Shown in pieces: positions 49,970 to 61,565 of a DNA stretch of 64,000 nt. Position 1 is the first letter of the stretch. The number at the start of each line of letters is the position of its first letter. The notes under the pieces were generated by a model, which saw nothing but the letters and a program-made list of their open reading frames with translations, searched no databases and was not told where the DNA came from. Origin of the DNA: Inia geoffrensis (taxonomy: Eukaryota; Chordata; Mammalia; Artiodactyla; Iniidae); contig CM070905.1 of assembly GCA_036417435.1 (NCBI GenBank), forward strand, positions 24,281,592-24,345,591. The letters are read 5' to 3'. The translations under genes were made by a program, and so were the position numbers.

Positions 49970-51244
49970 TCTACTTGTTTTTAAGGTCTTGCTTTTTATT
50001 TGTTAGACAGAGCTATGCCTGAAGTCTCGTTGAAGTGGGGCTCAAGGTCTATATTGTACAAGGAAATTAAAGAAGACAGGTGACAGGAAAACCATCTGTC
50101 CAGCTTAGAGCTACACCATGAGCTTTCTACATCCCTTCTCTATATTCAAAGACTTCCAATCTTTCTTAAGAGCTGCCAGATAGAGAACAAATCCCACCAC
50201 CTCCGTAAAGACTTATTGGGGAATCCTAATCTGATTCCTGACATCAGGAGCTGAGAGCTGAAGAAAGGGTCAGACAGGCTCTTTGCCCCACAGAGGGTGA
50301 GGGAGGTCAGACCTGGGAACAGATACTCCAGAAATGGGCACAGGGCAGTAATAGGACTGACAGCCCCCGACTTTACATGGGGAGCCAGCCAGGAATAAGG
50401 AACCGTGCTAAGATTCTTACAGAAAAAGAAGTGTGAAAGCAAGAAGCTGTGAAAGGGCTTGGCGTGTCGACACAAGGGTGAGAAGTTATTTGTGACGTAT
50501 CATATGGAGGGGAGAGTAGGAAGTAAGACTGAAAATGGAAACATCCCTAAATGACATTATGCTATTTTATATACAACCGGCTTTCTTTACCTTCATTTAA
50601 AGAGTCAGATGCTTTTCTGCAGCCATCTGGGTGTCCCCAGAGTCTGTGAGATGACCATGACTGTGCATACAGAAAGCGATTCTGACAGCAACATGAAAGA
50701 TGGCAGAGACTAGAAGGAGAACTACTTAAGATGCAGTTGCAGTGACTGAGAGATAAGGAGCATACAGACCAGTAGCCATGGGTAATACTGTGAAAAGGAA
50801 GATTTGGAAGTGATAACTATGGCAGAACCAGAAGAAATTGGGATGGGGAGACTGCTGATACTAAAGTTTGGGATAACATGTGGGTGGTGACATTATTTAA
50901 GACCAACAACAAAGGTAGCCTAGCCAAGGCAGCTTGTGAGCAGGGAAGAAAATCGTATGGAAGACAAGAACTACATTTTAGACATAATAGATGACAGCTA
51001 TCTACTGGCATCTGTATTTGGGTATCTAGTATTCAGCAGCTGGAAACTGACATTAAGGCAGAGAAAGAAATTAGGGGTGGAAATATTCGTATGTAAGAGA
51101 CAGCTGAAGCCATTAAGTGCAGAAGGTCACACAGCAGGTGTGACCTCTCGTCTCTGAAGGGCAACTATGATCTGTACAATTCACATTAATATTAATCCAA
51201 TCCTGCCAAGAGACATGTTTCTTATCTCAGTTATTCAAATCTGT

Positions 51245-51480
51245 TCTTATTCAACTTCACACATTTTGATGTAATCTTATCTCAGTTAGACTGTAGGCAA
51301 CTTGTGACAGAGATGATATTTTATTCATATTTTTCCTCCAAAAAGGTACCCAACCACCATGTGCCTTTTCTAAACTATTAGTTCAATGAGAACAGGTGTT
51401 TGTAAGGCTCAATCCCCAATGTCTTGAACAAGGTGTGGTATGGAGTAGTTGCTCAAGAAATAGTTCCTGAATAATAAAGA
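51245..51480 (+). mobile_element. Possible L2-type 3' fragment
   Basis: 'gttcaatgagaacaggtgtt' and 'gtatggagtagttgctcaag' resemble the L2 end; an earlier similar stretch near 51285 ('actgtaggcaacttgtgaca') may be a second copy. Confidence 0.4.
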
Positions 51481-52198
51481 TGAGTTGACTGCCCCAGGCT
51501 GCCACTTCCGGCCTTCTCCTAGGGACTGCCTCCAAAAGGATAAACCTACTCAACCTTTGTCTTCAGAAGAGGACCACCTGCTCATCAGCCCAGCCCAATC
51601 ACTTTTTGCAGTCAGAAGGGGTGGGAAGGCAAAGTTACAGGAGAATTTTCTGGTCCAAAATGACCAGATTAAAGACAAAACCTGAGATTCCTGTAGTTAC
51701 AGAAGAACACTCATGCACAGCTCCCCATAGCACACACCCTAAGCAGGCGACATGTTACACATGGTGCTTATTATTCTTAATGTCCTATTCATCAGCCTTA
51801 AATGGGATGAGCATGGTTCATCAGAAGCTCCTGCCAGCAATGATTTTCCCCAGGGTGAGCCATATTTCAAAACACTAATGATCGAAGTCCAAGTGATGGA
51901 GGTCCCGTGACTGTGGCAGCCCTCTTAAGTGGACATCAGCACTCATCCTTCAAGGAAGGGAAACAGGACAGAAGCCCGAGGGTGAGCCTACCGACAACAC
52001 TAGAAATGTGCTCTCAAGTATTAATTACTCTATACCAATTATCAGCTGGTCTGAAGATGGGACGGCATTAAAGCCCAGGAGGAGTAACGACGGAAAGAAT
52101 AAACACAAATACCAGAAGTCAAGACAGTCTTGTACAAAACTGAAAAACGAGAACTCTAGCCAAGAGTCAACTGGCAAGATAGACAAAGAAGCTAACCT

Positions 52199-52560
52199 GG
52201 GCTTCCCTGGTGGTGCAGTGGTTAAGAATCCGCCTGCCAATGCAGGGGACACGGGTTCGAGCCCTGGTCCGGGAAGATCCCACATGCCGTGGAGCAACTA
52301 AGTCCGTGTGCCACAACTACTGAGCCTGAGCTCTAGAGCCTGCGAGCCACAACTACGAGCCCACGTGCTGCAACTACTGAAGCCTACATGCCCAGAACCC
52401 ATGCTCCACAACAAGAGAAGCCAGCTCAAGAAGAAGCCCGCGCACCGCAACAAAGAGTAGCCCCCACTCGCTGCAACTAGAGAAGGCCTGCATGCAGCAA
52501 CGAAGACCCAACGCAGCCATAAATAAATAAATAAATAAATTTTTAAAATTAAAAAAAAAA
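52199..52560 (+). mobile_element. CHR SINE, long form
   Basis: Head gggcttccctggtggtgcag, several 'cacaactac' units, gctgcaactagagaaggcct and an (ataa) tail. Probable 14-bp TSD with two mismatches (aaagaagctaacct / aaggaagccaacct) at 52185-52198 and 52561-52574. Confidence 0.88.
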
Positions 52561-52589
52561 AAGGAAGCCAACCTACATTTCCGCTGCTT

Positions 52590-53020
52590 TACTTTCCTAG
52601 GGTTGCTATAACCCAAGCACCACAAACTGGTTGGCTTACAACAGAAATTTACTCTAATGACTTGGGAAGCCTCAAGTCTGACTTCAAGATGTACACAGGG
52701 CCGATGCGCCCTCTGAAGGCTCTATGGAAGAATCCTTCCTTGCCTCTTCCTAGCTACTGGTGGCTCCTTGGTGTTCCATGCCGCAGCTGCATCACTTCAA
52801 TCTCCATCTCCACCTCCACTGTCACGTGTCCTTCCTTCTCTGTGTCCTACCCTCTTCTAAGGAAGGCACAGGTCTTTGGGTTCCGACCCCAGCCTAATCC
52901 AGTAGGATCTCATTTTAACCCATTACATCTGTGAAGACCCTATTTCCAGATAAGGTCACATTCTGAGGTTCTAAAAGGACATGAATTCTAAGAGGACACT
53001 ATTCATCCCGCTACACCCAT
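52590..53020. repeat. Ancient mammalian interspersed repeat (class uncertain)
   Basis: Motifs such as cctagggttgctataac, caccacaaactggttggctt, gaatccttccttgcctcttc and ataaggtcacattctgaggt are those of a common dispersed mammalian repeat. I do not assign its class. Confidence 0.6.
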
Positions 53021-53319
53021 CATTATGAAAACACCAGGAAAGACCATCCAAGCCAGCAATCCTCATGGGGTAGAACTGCAGCTCTTTAGGAATACCTGAA
53101 AATTTGCCAGAGCGAAGATAACTGGTAAGTGAAAGCAAAACGGCAGTTCCACATATCAACAAAAGAACTCGATTCAGTAAGAACCAAAAGTTTCGCTCAG
53201 ATTTTAAACGCATGAAAACAAGGAGCACATAGCCTTTGAGCTCACAACCACATGGCCTTAATTATGAAGCTGCAGCCCCAGGACACCACTTCAGTCACCC
53301 AGCTGTAAAGAACTGGAGG

Positions 53320-53512
53320 GGACTTCCCTGGCAGTCCAGTGGTTAAGACCTTGCCTCCCAATGCAGGGGGTGCAGGTTCAATCCCTGGTCGGGGAGCTAA
53401 GATCCCACATGCCTCCTGGCCAAAAAACCAAAACATACAAAAAAGAAGCAATATTGTAACAAATTCAATAAAGACTTTATAAATGGTCCACATCAAGAAA
53501 GTCTTGAAAAAA
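53320..53512 (+). mobile_element. CHR-2-like SINE with L1-like 3' module
   Basis: Same composite structure as 13305-13496: tRNA-derived head then agcaatattgtaac, aataaagact and ggtccacatc. Probable 14-bp TSD with two mismatches at 53306-53319 and 53513-53526. Confidence 0.83.
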
Positions 53513-56500
53513 TAAAGACTTGGAGGAATTTCCACCTTAGAACCAAGAGACAATTGTGCATACTATCTTCTGGTACACCCACACATTGTTCATGCCCTTG
53601 GGAAAGAAATACTCAAGCAACCGGAAATAAGAGCCTAACTTTCTGGACACAGCAAAAACAGAGGCCCCAGAAAGAAACCCTTAAGAGCCTGTGACTAAAA
53701 ATTGGGCTCACTACTTCTGAATGATGTCTTACTTTGCAAAAACACCAAACCCTTTTTCTTACTAGCAAAGTTATATGTGCTAACCCTATATAGACCCTTG
53801 TAAGATGAAACTACCGAATAAAAAAATATTGTGAGAAAAGATAGCAGGAGTTGGGTTTCCTTCCCAACTGAGCACATCTGGACAGTCTCACTTTACTCTC
53901 TTCCACACTATAAGATATTCCATACACTATCATTGAGCCTAAGCTCAGAAGAATCTATTTGCTGTAAACCAGGAGGTATAGGAACTTGGAAGATTTGCAA
54001 TTCAGCACATTTTATAGGGTTTTTGGCACATAAGGGTTATTTTTAAAGCAGGAAAAAAAGCCTCTTCTCTCCCTACCCCCAAACACAGCTGAGCTGATTC
54101 AGCACAAATCTCCCCCTAAAATAAAATCCCAATTTGCAGAGAACAGGCATGGAAAGTTCCAGCCCCAAGGACGGCATTTCAGAATCCTCGTTGAAAAGAT
54201 CAGGAGTGGGTGGCTTCACCACCCACTGACCAAAGACAAGCTGACCAAAAATCAGTTATAAATGTAAGGGCTTCATCAGAGCCTATGCGCGACTTGGGAG
54301 TCCAGGGAAGAGAAGTCTTTAAACAACGTGATGCCCAATAGTAACCAGACAGGAGATCCTGAGGATTCTGGTGGCTAATAAATCATTTCCCACGGGTAAG
54401 CATACAGAAGACATTTCTAGGAATGCAGTTTAAAGTTCTAGTTTCTTCATTTAACTAAGAGGTCCTTTCCGAAGAAGGCATTACAATATACACCATACAA
54501 ATACCACATTTTGCCAAAGAGCTATATGCTCAGCTCAGCACCCTGATGGTCCCTAAAGCACAGAGGTACTCTGCACAATCTGCAGATCAAAACCCCCAAA
54601 ACCCATCAAGAAGAGCTCTTAAGTGGCGGCAGGGCAAGCGCTACCTTGCTGAGAACAACTCAGCGAGTCTCCAGAAACAGGCCATGCTACAGTCATTTCT
54701 GTTAATTACCTTCACCAGACAAGGGAGTTGATGAGTCAAGCCAAGGGGTGGAGGGCATCTACAATGACCCTTGGTCTCCAGTGCACACTGACACACTCCT
54801 GGCCCGTCTAAGTGGGAGAAGTCTTACTTGGAAAAGGCATGGTCAGAAAATACAAGCCATTCAAAATATCACTCGATTTGGTGAATATCTTCAAGCCATT
54901 TATTCAAAAAATTTACAGCCACATTGATGGTAACAGCTGGTACTGTGAAAGCAAGGACAAGCAACCTCGCATAAACCTGTCGATTTAAATCACAATGCAT
55001 TCACAACCTAAGGGCCTCTTTTGATCATTAATGTAAAGGACTTTTCCATAGCGCGAGTGTATCACATTAATATGAAGTGGAAAATGTGGAGATGACAAAG
55101 GAAATGTTTACAAAAACCAAACTAAAATACATTAGAGATAATTAAGAACAAGAATCCCCAGACTGCCAGCTTTGTAGTTAACACAGCGGATTAAGTAACA
55201 CATGGCAAAAGTATTTTTAAGCAACAGGACAGCCCTGTGATATAGCCCGTGAGAAGGCTGAAAGAATCCTCCTCAAAAAAGCTCCATGCCCTTGAAGAGC
55301 TCTCACCGGCTGAGTGGAGCACGGCTTCAGCTGAAGAAGGCTACACCGGCTACCTTCAGGGACCAGTCCTCAACCTGTGCTCCTCAACCTGGGCGCGGCC
55401 CTCGCCCAAGATAAAAAAGTGACCTGTCCTTTCCTTTCTCCCAGAAGCCTCACCTCTGCCAAGAGACTGAAGAGAAAGGACAATCAAGCTCCACACTTGC
55501 TTAGCACAGTTACCTATGACCTCACATTGTCTGCGTAACTGAAGAACATGTGATCTGACACTGGTTTCTCTGAAGAACAAGCTGATGAAACATCACTTCA
55601 GCGGGACATCTCAAAGACTAATGAGCTAATGTCTAGATGGCTGAAGGCAATCAGAGGGCTGATGCACGGTGCACTTACCACCTGCGGCTATCTGTACACG
55701 AGGACGATGCGGCTGAAGAGGATCAACTTCTCATAGCAGGTAGAGTACATGTTATACATCCCAAAAAGCACCGTGACCCTGGCTATCTACACATGATTCA
55801 GTACATACAACAGGAAAGCGGGCCTTTCCAGATGCCTTTTAATTCAAAATCATGATTAAAAGCATACACATCTGGGGTAAGATACCGAATTCCTATGAGT
55901 TTCCGTTTCTATGCCTATGAAAATAGAAATGATACATATTATCTTTCAGGGTGGAGATGAAAATTAAGTAAAGTGAAAACAAAATTCAGTATTTTTCCAT
56001 CAAGAAACAACTCAATAAATGACAGCTCTACTTTTTAGACTAGAATGAGCATTATATGAAGTGCCTTAAAAAATAGAAGTCTTTAGTTCATGCTACATAT
56101 TGGAATAGCATGAACATCACACACAGGTAGCCATCACCAAAGAACAAATGAGCCCTATTTTCCGTAGCTGATTTAGACATTCAGAATATTTTATCCCATA
56201 GAAACAAGGCTATTAACAGTGGTTGGGTTGCCAGCCTGGTTCATAAAGGCACATTAACCTAGAATAGAGATAATATCATTTACATACAATACCAACCATT
56301 CTAGACAGACCAGGTTTACCATGAATTCAGTTTAGAACCTGCTGGAACTGTAAATCCAGTACACATGGAAATCATTTCCATCGACCCCAAAGAGCCCCAC
56401 GTCCCCAAAAGTACGACCCTCAAGTAAAATAGGTTTCCAAAAAAGAACAATCTAAAACAATATGAATTAGAACTAATTCCCTAATTCATAGCCCAATAAC

Positions 56501-56797
56501 TTCCCAAATGTCTGCATTTAACAAGAAAATTACCCAATTTTTAGTGCCTAAAGAGTCAACCTAGTTTACGGAACAAATTTTAATGGCATAAAAATCATAC
56601 AAAGTCAGCCATTGATTTACAAATGAGCCTCATCCCCCAAATTTACTTATATCAACAGAAACAGTGACAAAACCTTTAGGGAACAGATGAATTGGGGGGT
56701 AGAGTTTCTGGAGATAGATGCTCGTCCAGGCTCTCCTATCTATTGCCAGGGCTGAAGCTTCATTGCTTCTTGCAATTTCATCTCATCGACCATTTTT

Positions 56798-57017
56798 TTT
56801 GTTTGTTTTTTGTTTTTTGTTTTTTGCGGTACGCGGGCCTCTCACCGTTGTGGCCTCTCCCGTTGCGGAGCACAGGCTCCGGACGCGCAGGCTCAGCGGC
56901 CATGGCTCACGGGCCCAGCCGCTCCGCGGCACGTGGGATCCTCCCAGACCGGGGCACGAACCCGCGTCCCCTGCATCGGCAGGTGGACTCTCAACCGCTG
57001 CGCCACCAGGGAAGCCC
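56798..57017 (-). mobile_element. CHR SINE, short form
   Basis: (ttttttg) tail, gcggtacgcgggcctctc, ending ccaccagggaagcc. Perfect 14-bp TSD catcgaccattttt at 56784-56797 and 57018-57031. It is the SINE closest to the upstream SND1 exon. Confidence 0.92.
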
Positions 57018-57670
57018 CATCGACCATTTTTGACCCTTCAATTGTCCAAACAAGTTACAACTTTGAACACAATGGTTCCCATGGTGATAGAAATTTTGCA
57101 ATCAAGGGACAGGAGTTACAGTGATTCATGTCATTTATAAATGCTGTATTAAACAGATTTAAAAATATTTAGAGATTTTATGAAATAGCTGGAGAAAATT
57201 CCCAGTGAAGATCCCAGTTATTATTACCGTATTCCACTGAGAGCAAAATGACTTAGGCACACAAACTCTTGCTTTCCTTGGGCTGACCATCTCTAAACAT
57301 TAAGAAAAAAAATGTACACAGAGAAAGAAACTGCTCCTGCAATCAGAAGAGGACCTTAGCTCTGGTTCTCTTAGGAGGGCATCTCACCATTTTATACTAA
57401 GGATGCCATTCTGGAAAACTAAGGGACATGTCGAAGTTACCAAGGATTCCATGTGTCCACTACACTGGGACCATGAAGAAACCCAGAAGAAATTAGCAAG
57501 ACAGTTCTCTCCTCCATGCATATTCCTTAGTCATATTTTAGTGAAAGCACAGATGGCAGATGGTAAACAAGGGATGGGGAGGGCATTCTACCAGGCAGTA
57601 TAGCAATTCAGACAGCTTCTGAAACACTTCCAGGGTACGCACATATCCTACCTCTCCCTTAAACCAGATA

Positions 57671-57695
57671 ACACACACACACACACACACACACA
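57671..57695. repeat. (AC)n microsatellite
   Basis: Twelve uninterrupted AC units plus one A. Confidence 0.95.
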
Positions 57696-57934
57696 AATAT
57701 ACACTCCAATACAAGCAGATACACATTTTGTGGAAGCTGGAACCAGGTGACACCCAAATCTGCACAAGGGGTTGATGGCAGTCAAATTAGTTGCGCACTG
57801 ATTCACATATCTTGACCTCAGACCTGAGAAAGTCAGGCAATGCTAGATTCTAAACGAAAAGCAGCATTATTAAACAAAACCAAACCACGTAACGCAACAG
57901 GCACCTGGAAAAACATGAATGACTAGTATTATCC

Positions 57935-58060
57935 TGGATTCTCATCCATGAGAGAGGAAAGGCAAGTAATATTCCCAGTTCACAAATGCTAAAACCAAGG
58001 CTCAGAGAGGTGCCTGGTTACTTTAAGGCATTTAGCCAGAATTAAATCTTGGGAGTGAAC
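57935..58060 (-). mobile_element. MIR SINE fragment
   Basis: 'cagttcacaaatgctaaaac', 'caaggctcagagaggtgcct' and 'atttagccagaattaaatct' match the middle of MIR in reverse. Confidence 0.5.
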
Positions 58061-60300
58061 CAAAGTGAATTTCCCTAACTGAAATGGAGGCCACTGAATC
58101 TAACAAAGCACCTCACCACGTTACCTTCAATCCCAATGCTCTACAGTCTAGAAACCCCTCTAAACTTCTTACTATAGACTCTCTGGGATGGTCAAATAAT
58201 AGTCTGGGCAGAGAAGATGATTTTTACCTCCATTATCTTGTTTAAGCTGTGACAGGCTGTACTAATCAGCTTTCGTGCACAAGCACACACAGGCACACAT
58301 GCTCCCTCTCGGTGCCTCTTAATCACCATGTGCTGCACTGAACAGCTGCAGAGGTCTGAGGGGAATTGGCAGAAATGTGTGATGATGTGCTAGCCACCCC
58401 CCTGAGGCAGCCACTGCCCTGTCTGCTCCCAGACTCCAAAGCACATGGGTGTTCGCTGTCGCAACTGATGGGCCCAGAAGACAGGCAAGTGGTTTCAGGT
58501 GGTGAGTCAGGAAAAGCAGTTTGCATCAGGAATGTTCCAGCCCAGCAGAGCTTAGCTGCATCCTTCTCCCTATGCAGGGATACAGTATTCATCGTTTACA
58601 CAGTGTCACCGTGGGGGACAAAACTTGGGCTCAGCACAAATAGAATCCAATCAACTCTGATGCAGAGGAAACAGTAATTGAGTTTTCTCCCACCAAGAAG
58701 GAGCCTAATTGCTTAAGAATTGCCACCATATCTGACACTGGAGGTCAGTTCTTTTATCCGGAGACAGAGGACTTTACAAAGGCCCAGGAGGCACATAGTG
58801 TTTGAGAGCAGAGGCCTGGGCTAACTTTCTAGAACCATTCAGCAGCTGCTACCCTGAGCTGTGATCTCTGCTCCTAGGGACGAAGCACAATCAGGGAAGG
58901 GCAATATTCAAACAAACCAGGTGGATGCCAGAATACACACCACCAAACTCGCTGTGCACGAAGCAAATATGCACTGCCACTCCTTTCAGTGTGGTTTTGG
59001 ATGGACTTCAATAGAAATGAACACGTGCACAGGGAATTCCTTGCTTGTCTCTATGCCATTGTTTATGAGCCAGTAAATTAGTGATATGGTATCAACTTGG
59101 TAAAACAGACGTCAGACATTCAATCAGATAACAAGAGATCTAGAAATTGAAAGAGGCTTAAAGCCATTATTTGCACTACACTTCATGAATGAATACAGCA
59201 TTCTGTCATGTTTTATACAATGACAAATGAGCCTATTCTCTCAAGGAATCTGAGGAGATAAATACTTGTTTTAGGGAATCCAGTTTGGTTTCTCTACCTC
59301 AAAATCAGCAATTTCATCTTTTGCCCAGTTTCAAAATCTCTTGCAATAATTTATCATTCTAGTAACTACGGTACTTTGACAAACCTCTCACAACTCCAAT
59401 TGTTTAAAAACCTGCATGTAGGTAAAGAATGCTAATATGGCTTCAACATGTCGAGGTCAGACTTAGAACCAAATGGCCTTACCTTTCTGAACCTATAAAA
59501 AAAGTTGGCCCAAAACATAGCATTTCCTGGAAGAATCCCCACCGACGGAAAGTAAGGAGAACACAAATCACAGTCTTTCTCTGAACAGATTTCCCTCAAT
59601 TGCCGCAGGAATTATTCTATTCGTTTCCTCTGTTTACCCAGGACACAAAGAAATGTCCGGGATATGCAGGTTGGGGAGGTCAGGGAAAATCAGTGGAAGA
59701 TCAGAGGCTCATTATCAGCTTCCCAGAACAACAAGTTCTGCAGCAGGTCATAGAACATTCTGCTCTAAGAACACAAGAAAATGCCCTCTGAGGGCCTCTG
59801 AGCCGCTGCCCTACACCAGAAAGTCTCCCAACGAACCACCAGGAAAGCACACCCTCTTTTCCACAAAAGGCAGGCTCCTATTCCAGAAGCCCTCTTCTCC
59901 TCAGAAACAGGGGAGCCAGAAAAAAGCAGCCACTTTCTTTCATTAGCAAATCCCACAGCCCCGACTTTTAATGCAAGTGGCTGGAGAGAAGCAGAGAGCT
60001 ACTCTGCTTTAATGGAAGTGGATGGAGCTCAGGGCAATATGCAATTACTGAGACTGGAATTGAGCCTGGACCCTGGAAAGAACATGCTGTGAGAGCCCTG
60101 GAAATCACACCGTGGTCAGGGCCCCAATTTTAAACTTCTCGCAAGGGATGCCACTTCCTGAGACAGAGGCACGCCTCTCTTCATATCAAAGTAATACCGC
60201 TTGACTTGTTGGAGGAGAGTCATTTGCTGGTCTCTGGGATTCCATCACAAGAGCCCAGATTAAAACAACCCCTAACCACTTGCAAATTATGTTTCTGCCA

Positions 60301-60308
60301 TCACTTAC
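60301..60308 (-). promoter_or_regulatory. SND1: 5' splice site (donor) of the SND1 intron
   Basis: AAG|GTAAGTGA on the minus strand matches the U1 snRNA consensus at positions -2 to +6. It fixes the 3' end of the upstream exon. Confidence 0.93.
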
Positions 60309-60398
60309 CTTTTTTCCAATAAGCTTCTTTCGCAGAAATTCCCGGGCTTCAAACATATAGGGAATGTCATAGAGGGGACGCAGTTTCTTGTTCTTATC
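60309..60398 (-). CDS. SND1: SND1 internal coding exon (SN3 domain, first part)
   Basis: The minus strand of this 90-nt exon reads as 30 codons without a stop, beginning [16 protein letters not shown] and ending [11 protein letters not shown]. This matches human SND1 as I recall it, at about residues 385-414. It is the loop and first helix of the third nuclease-like domain, where [13 protein letters not shown] is the conserved repeat also found in SN1. The human and cetacean residues appear identical. The acceptor is ..gctttaag|GAT, with AG at 60399-60400. The donor is AAG|gtaagtga at 60301-60308, a near-perfect U1 match. Both ends are phase 0, so this exon could be skipped without a frameshift. 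A ctgat branch-point-like motif lies about 20-30 nt upstream of the acceptor. The 7 kb around this exon contain no CHR SINE. The exon number was not assigned. Confidence 0.96.
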
Positions 60399-60639
60399 CT
60401 TAAAGCAAAATAAAATACTGCATCAGGAATGGGAAAACAAAGCAAAAACTGACACATGAACACAGCCAAGAGTGAGAGATAATGACAACACACCTGAAAT
60501 ATGCTCTAGCTCCCAGTATCACAAATATTGAATAATTGCTAGATATATTGTAAACGATTAACAAAGTATTTGGTTGAAATGCTTTACAGGGAACAAGACC
60601 ATCTTTTTCCAAATGACAGGCTCAAAAATAAGCAATGGA

Positions 60640-60750
60640 ATGTTTACACAACTGGAAACAACCTAAATGTTCATCAACAGGGAAAGAGCTACATAAACTG
60701 CAGTACAGAAGAAGCTCACTGAGTATTAGGGCCCTTCTAATATTTACAGA
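60640..60750 (+). mobile_element. Short old L1-type fragment
   Basis: 'cacaactggaaacaacctaa' then 'atgttcatcaacagggaaag' is the standard end of L1 ORF2. It lies 240 nt upstream of the SND1 exon in the transcript and antisense to it. Confidence 0.6.
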
Positions 60751-60779
60751 TATACTATAAATCTCATTCTATTCCTCTG

Positions 60780-61130
60780 TAAGCCTTTATTAAGCACCTA
60801 CCAACTATTAGCCTCAGACAAAGCACTATGTAAATGTATGTTATACTCTTGGACGTAAAGTCCTTGTAACCTAACAATAACAGAAGAAATCCTGCAGATA
60901 TGAAGTAACACAAAGCAATTCTGAATAAGTGCTAAATTATGTGATATAGACTAGGGACTAAGTGCTATTAGAATTAATGGAAGTGGAAAGAAGTAATCAG
61001 GAGATGTTTCATTGACAAGGTGGGACTTAACATGAGTTTGCAGGATAGGGAAGAACTAGAAAGAAAATTAGAGTTGGCGGGGGGGGAAAGACAAGCAAAA
61101 GGAGGGAGGCAGGAATAAACTATTTCAGCA
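60780..61130. repeat. Possible ancient dispersed repeat
   Basis: 'cctttattaagcacctacca' followed by 'taagtgctaaattatgtgat' and 'aggtgggacttaacatgagt' resembles an old mammalian dispersed repeat of the MIR/L2 era. Class not assigned. Confidence 0.3.
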
Positions 61131-61454
61131 CACAAATACACAACCAATCCCTTCATTATTTCTTGGGGCCCAGACTTCCCCCAAAAGAGGGGCTCTGAGC
61201 AATATAACTGAGATGATGAGAGAGGGTCTGGATGAAGGCAACAAAACTGGGAATTGACAGGAACTTAAGAGCTAGGAGAAACTCTTTAAAAAATAAATAA
61301 GCGACTGACAAGGGAGTGGATAGAGGGGATAAAAGCAAAGGAACCCGACAAGTTTGCAGTCAGGGGGAGGACAGCGTATGGAGGACTAGACCTTGTGTAC
61401 AAGAAATTGGGAGATGTTGGCTAAATTGGTTGGTATGATTAATGTCTCTCCCGC

Positions 61455-61565
61455 TAGCTCCTAAGTTGCATGAGAACAGAGACCCTGTCCTTTTCTGTTG
61501 TCCTTTGTGATCCCAGACCCAAGTATACAGTACTTCCCTCATAGTATAAACTCAAATACTTGGAT
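61455..61565 (+). mobile_element. Possible L2-type 3' fragment
   Basis: 'aagttgcatgagaacagaga', 'ccctgtccttttctgttgtc' and 'tataaactcaaatacttgga' resemble the 3' end of L2. Confidence 0.4.

Larger units (their letters stand above)
18534..60308 (-). other. SND1: SND1 complete intron, 41,775 nt
   Basis: This intron runs from the GTAAGT donor at 60308 to the TTTTCAG acceptor at 18534. It holds the full-length L1, about 16 CHR-type SINEs and many old repeat fragments listed separately. The following stretches over 300 bases hold nothing I can assign: 20241-22995, 23151-23960, 24286-24719, 25470-26049, 26331-28744, 31536-32384, 32770-33974, 35131-36399, 37207-38388, 46074-48254, 48336-48884, 48966-49742, 49983-51244, 51481-52184, 53527-56783, 57032-57670, 57696-57934 and 58061-60300. 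They contain only short open frames without recognisable domains. I saw no tRNA, snoRNA or miRNA hairpin that I could support. Confidence 0.92.

Noticed and set aside
18534..60308. Genes nested in SND1 introns in other mammals (LRRC4, miR-593)
   Set aside because: No leucine-rich-repeat coding block and no supportable miRNA hairpin was seen; in human they lie, as I recall, in later introns.
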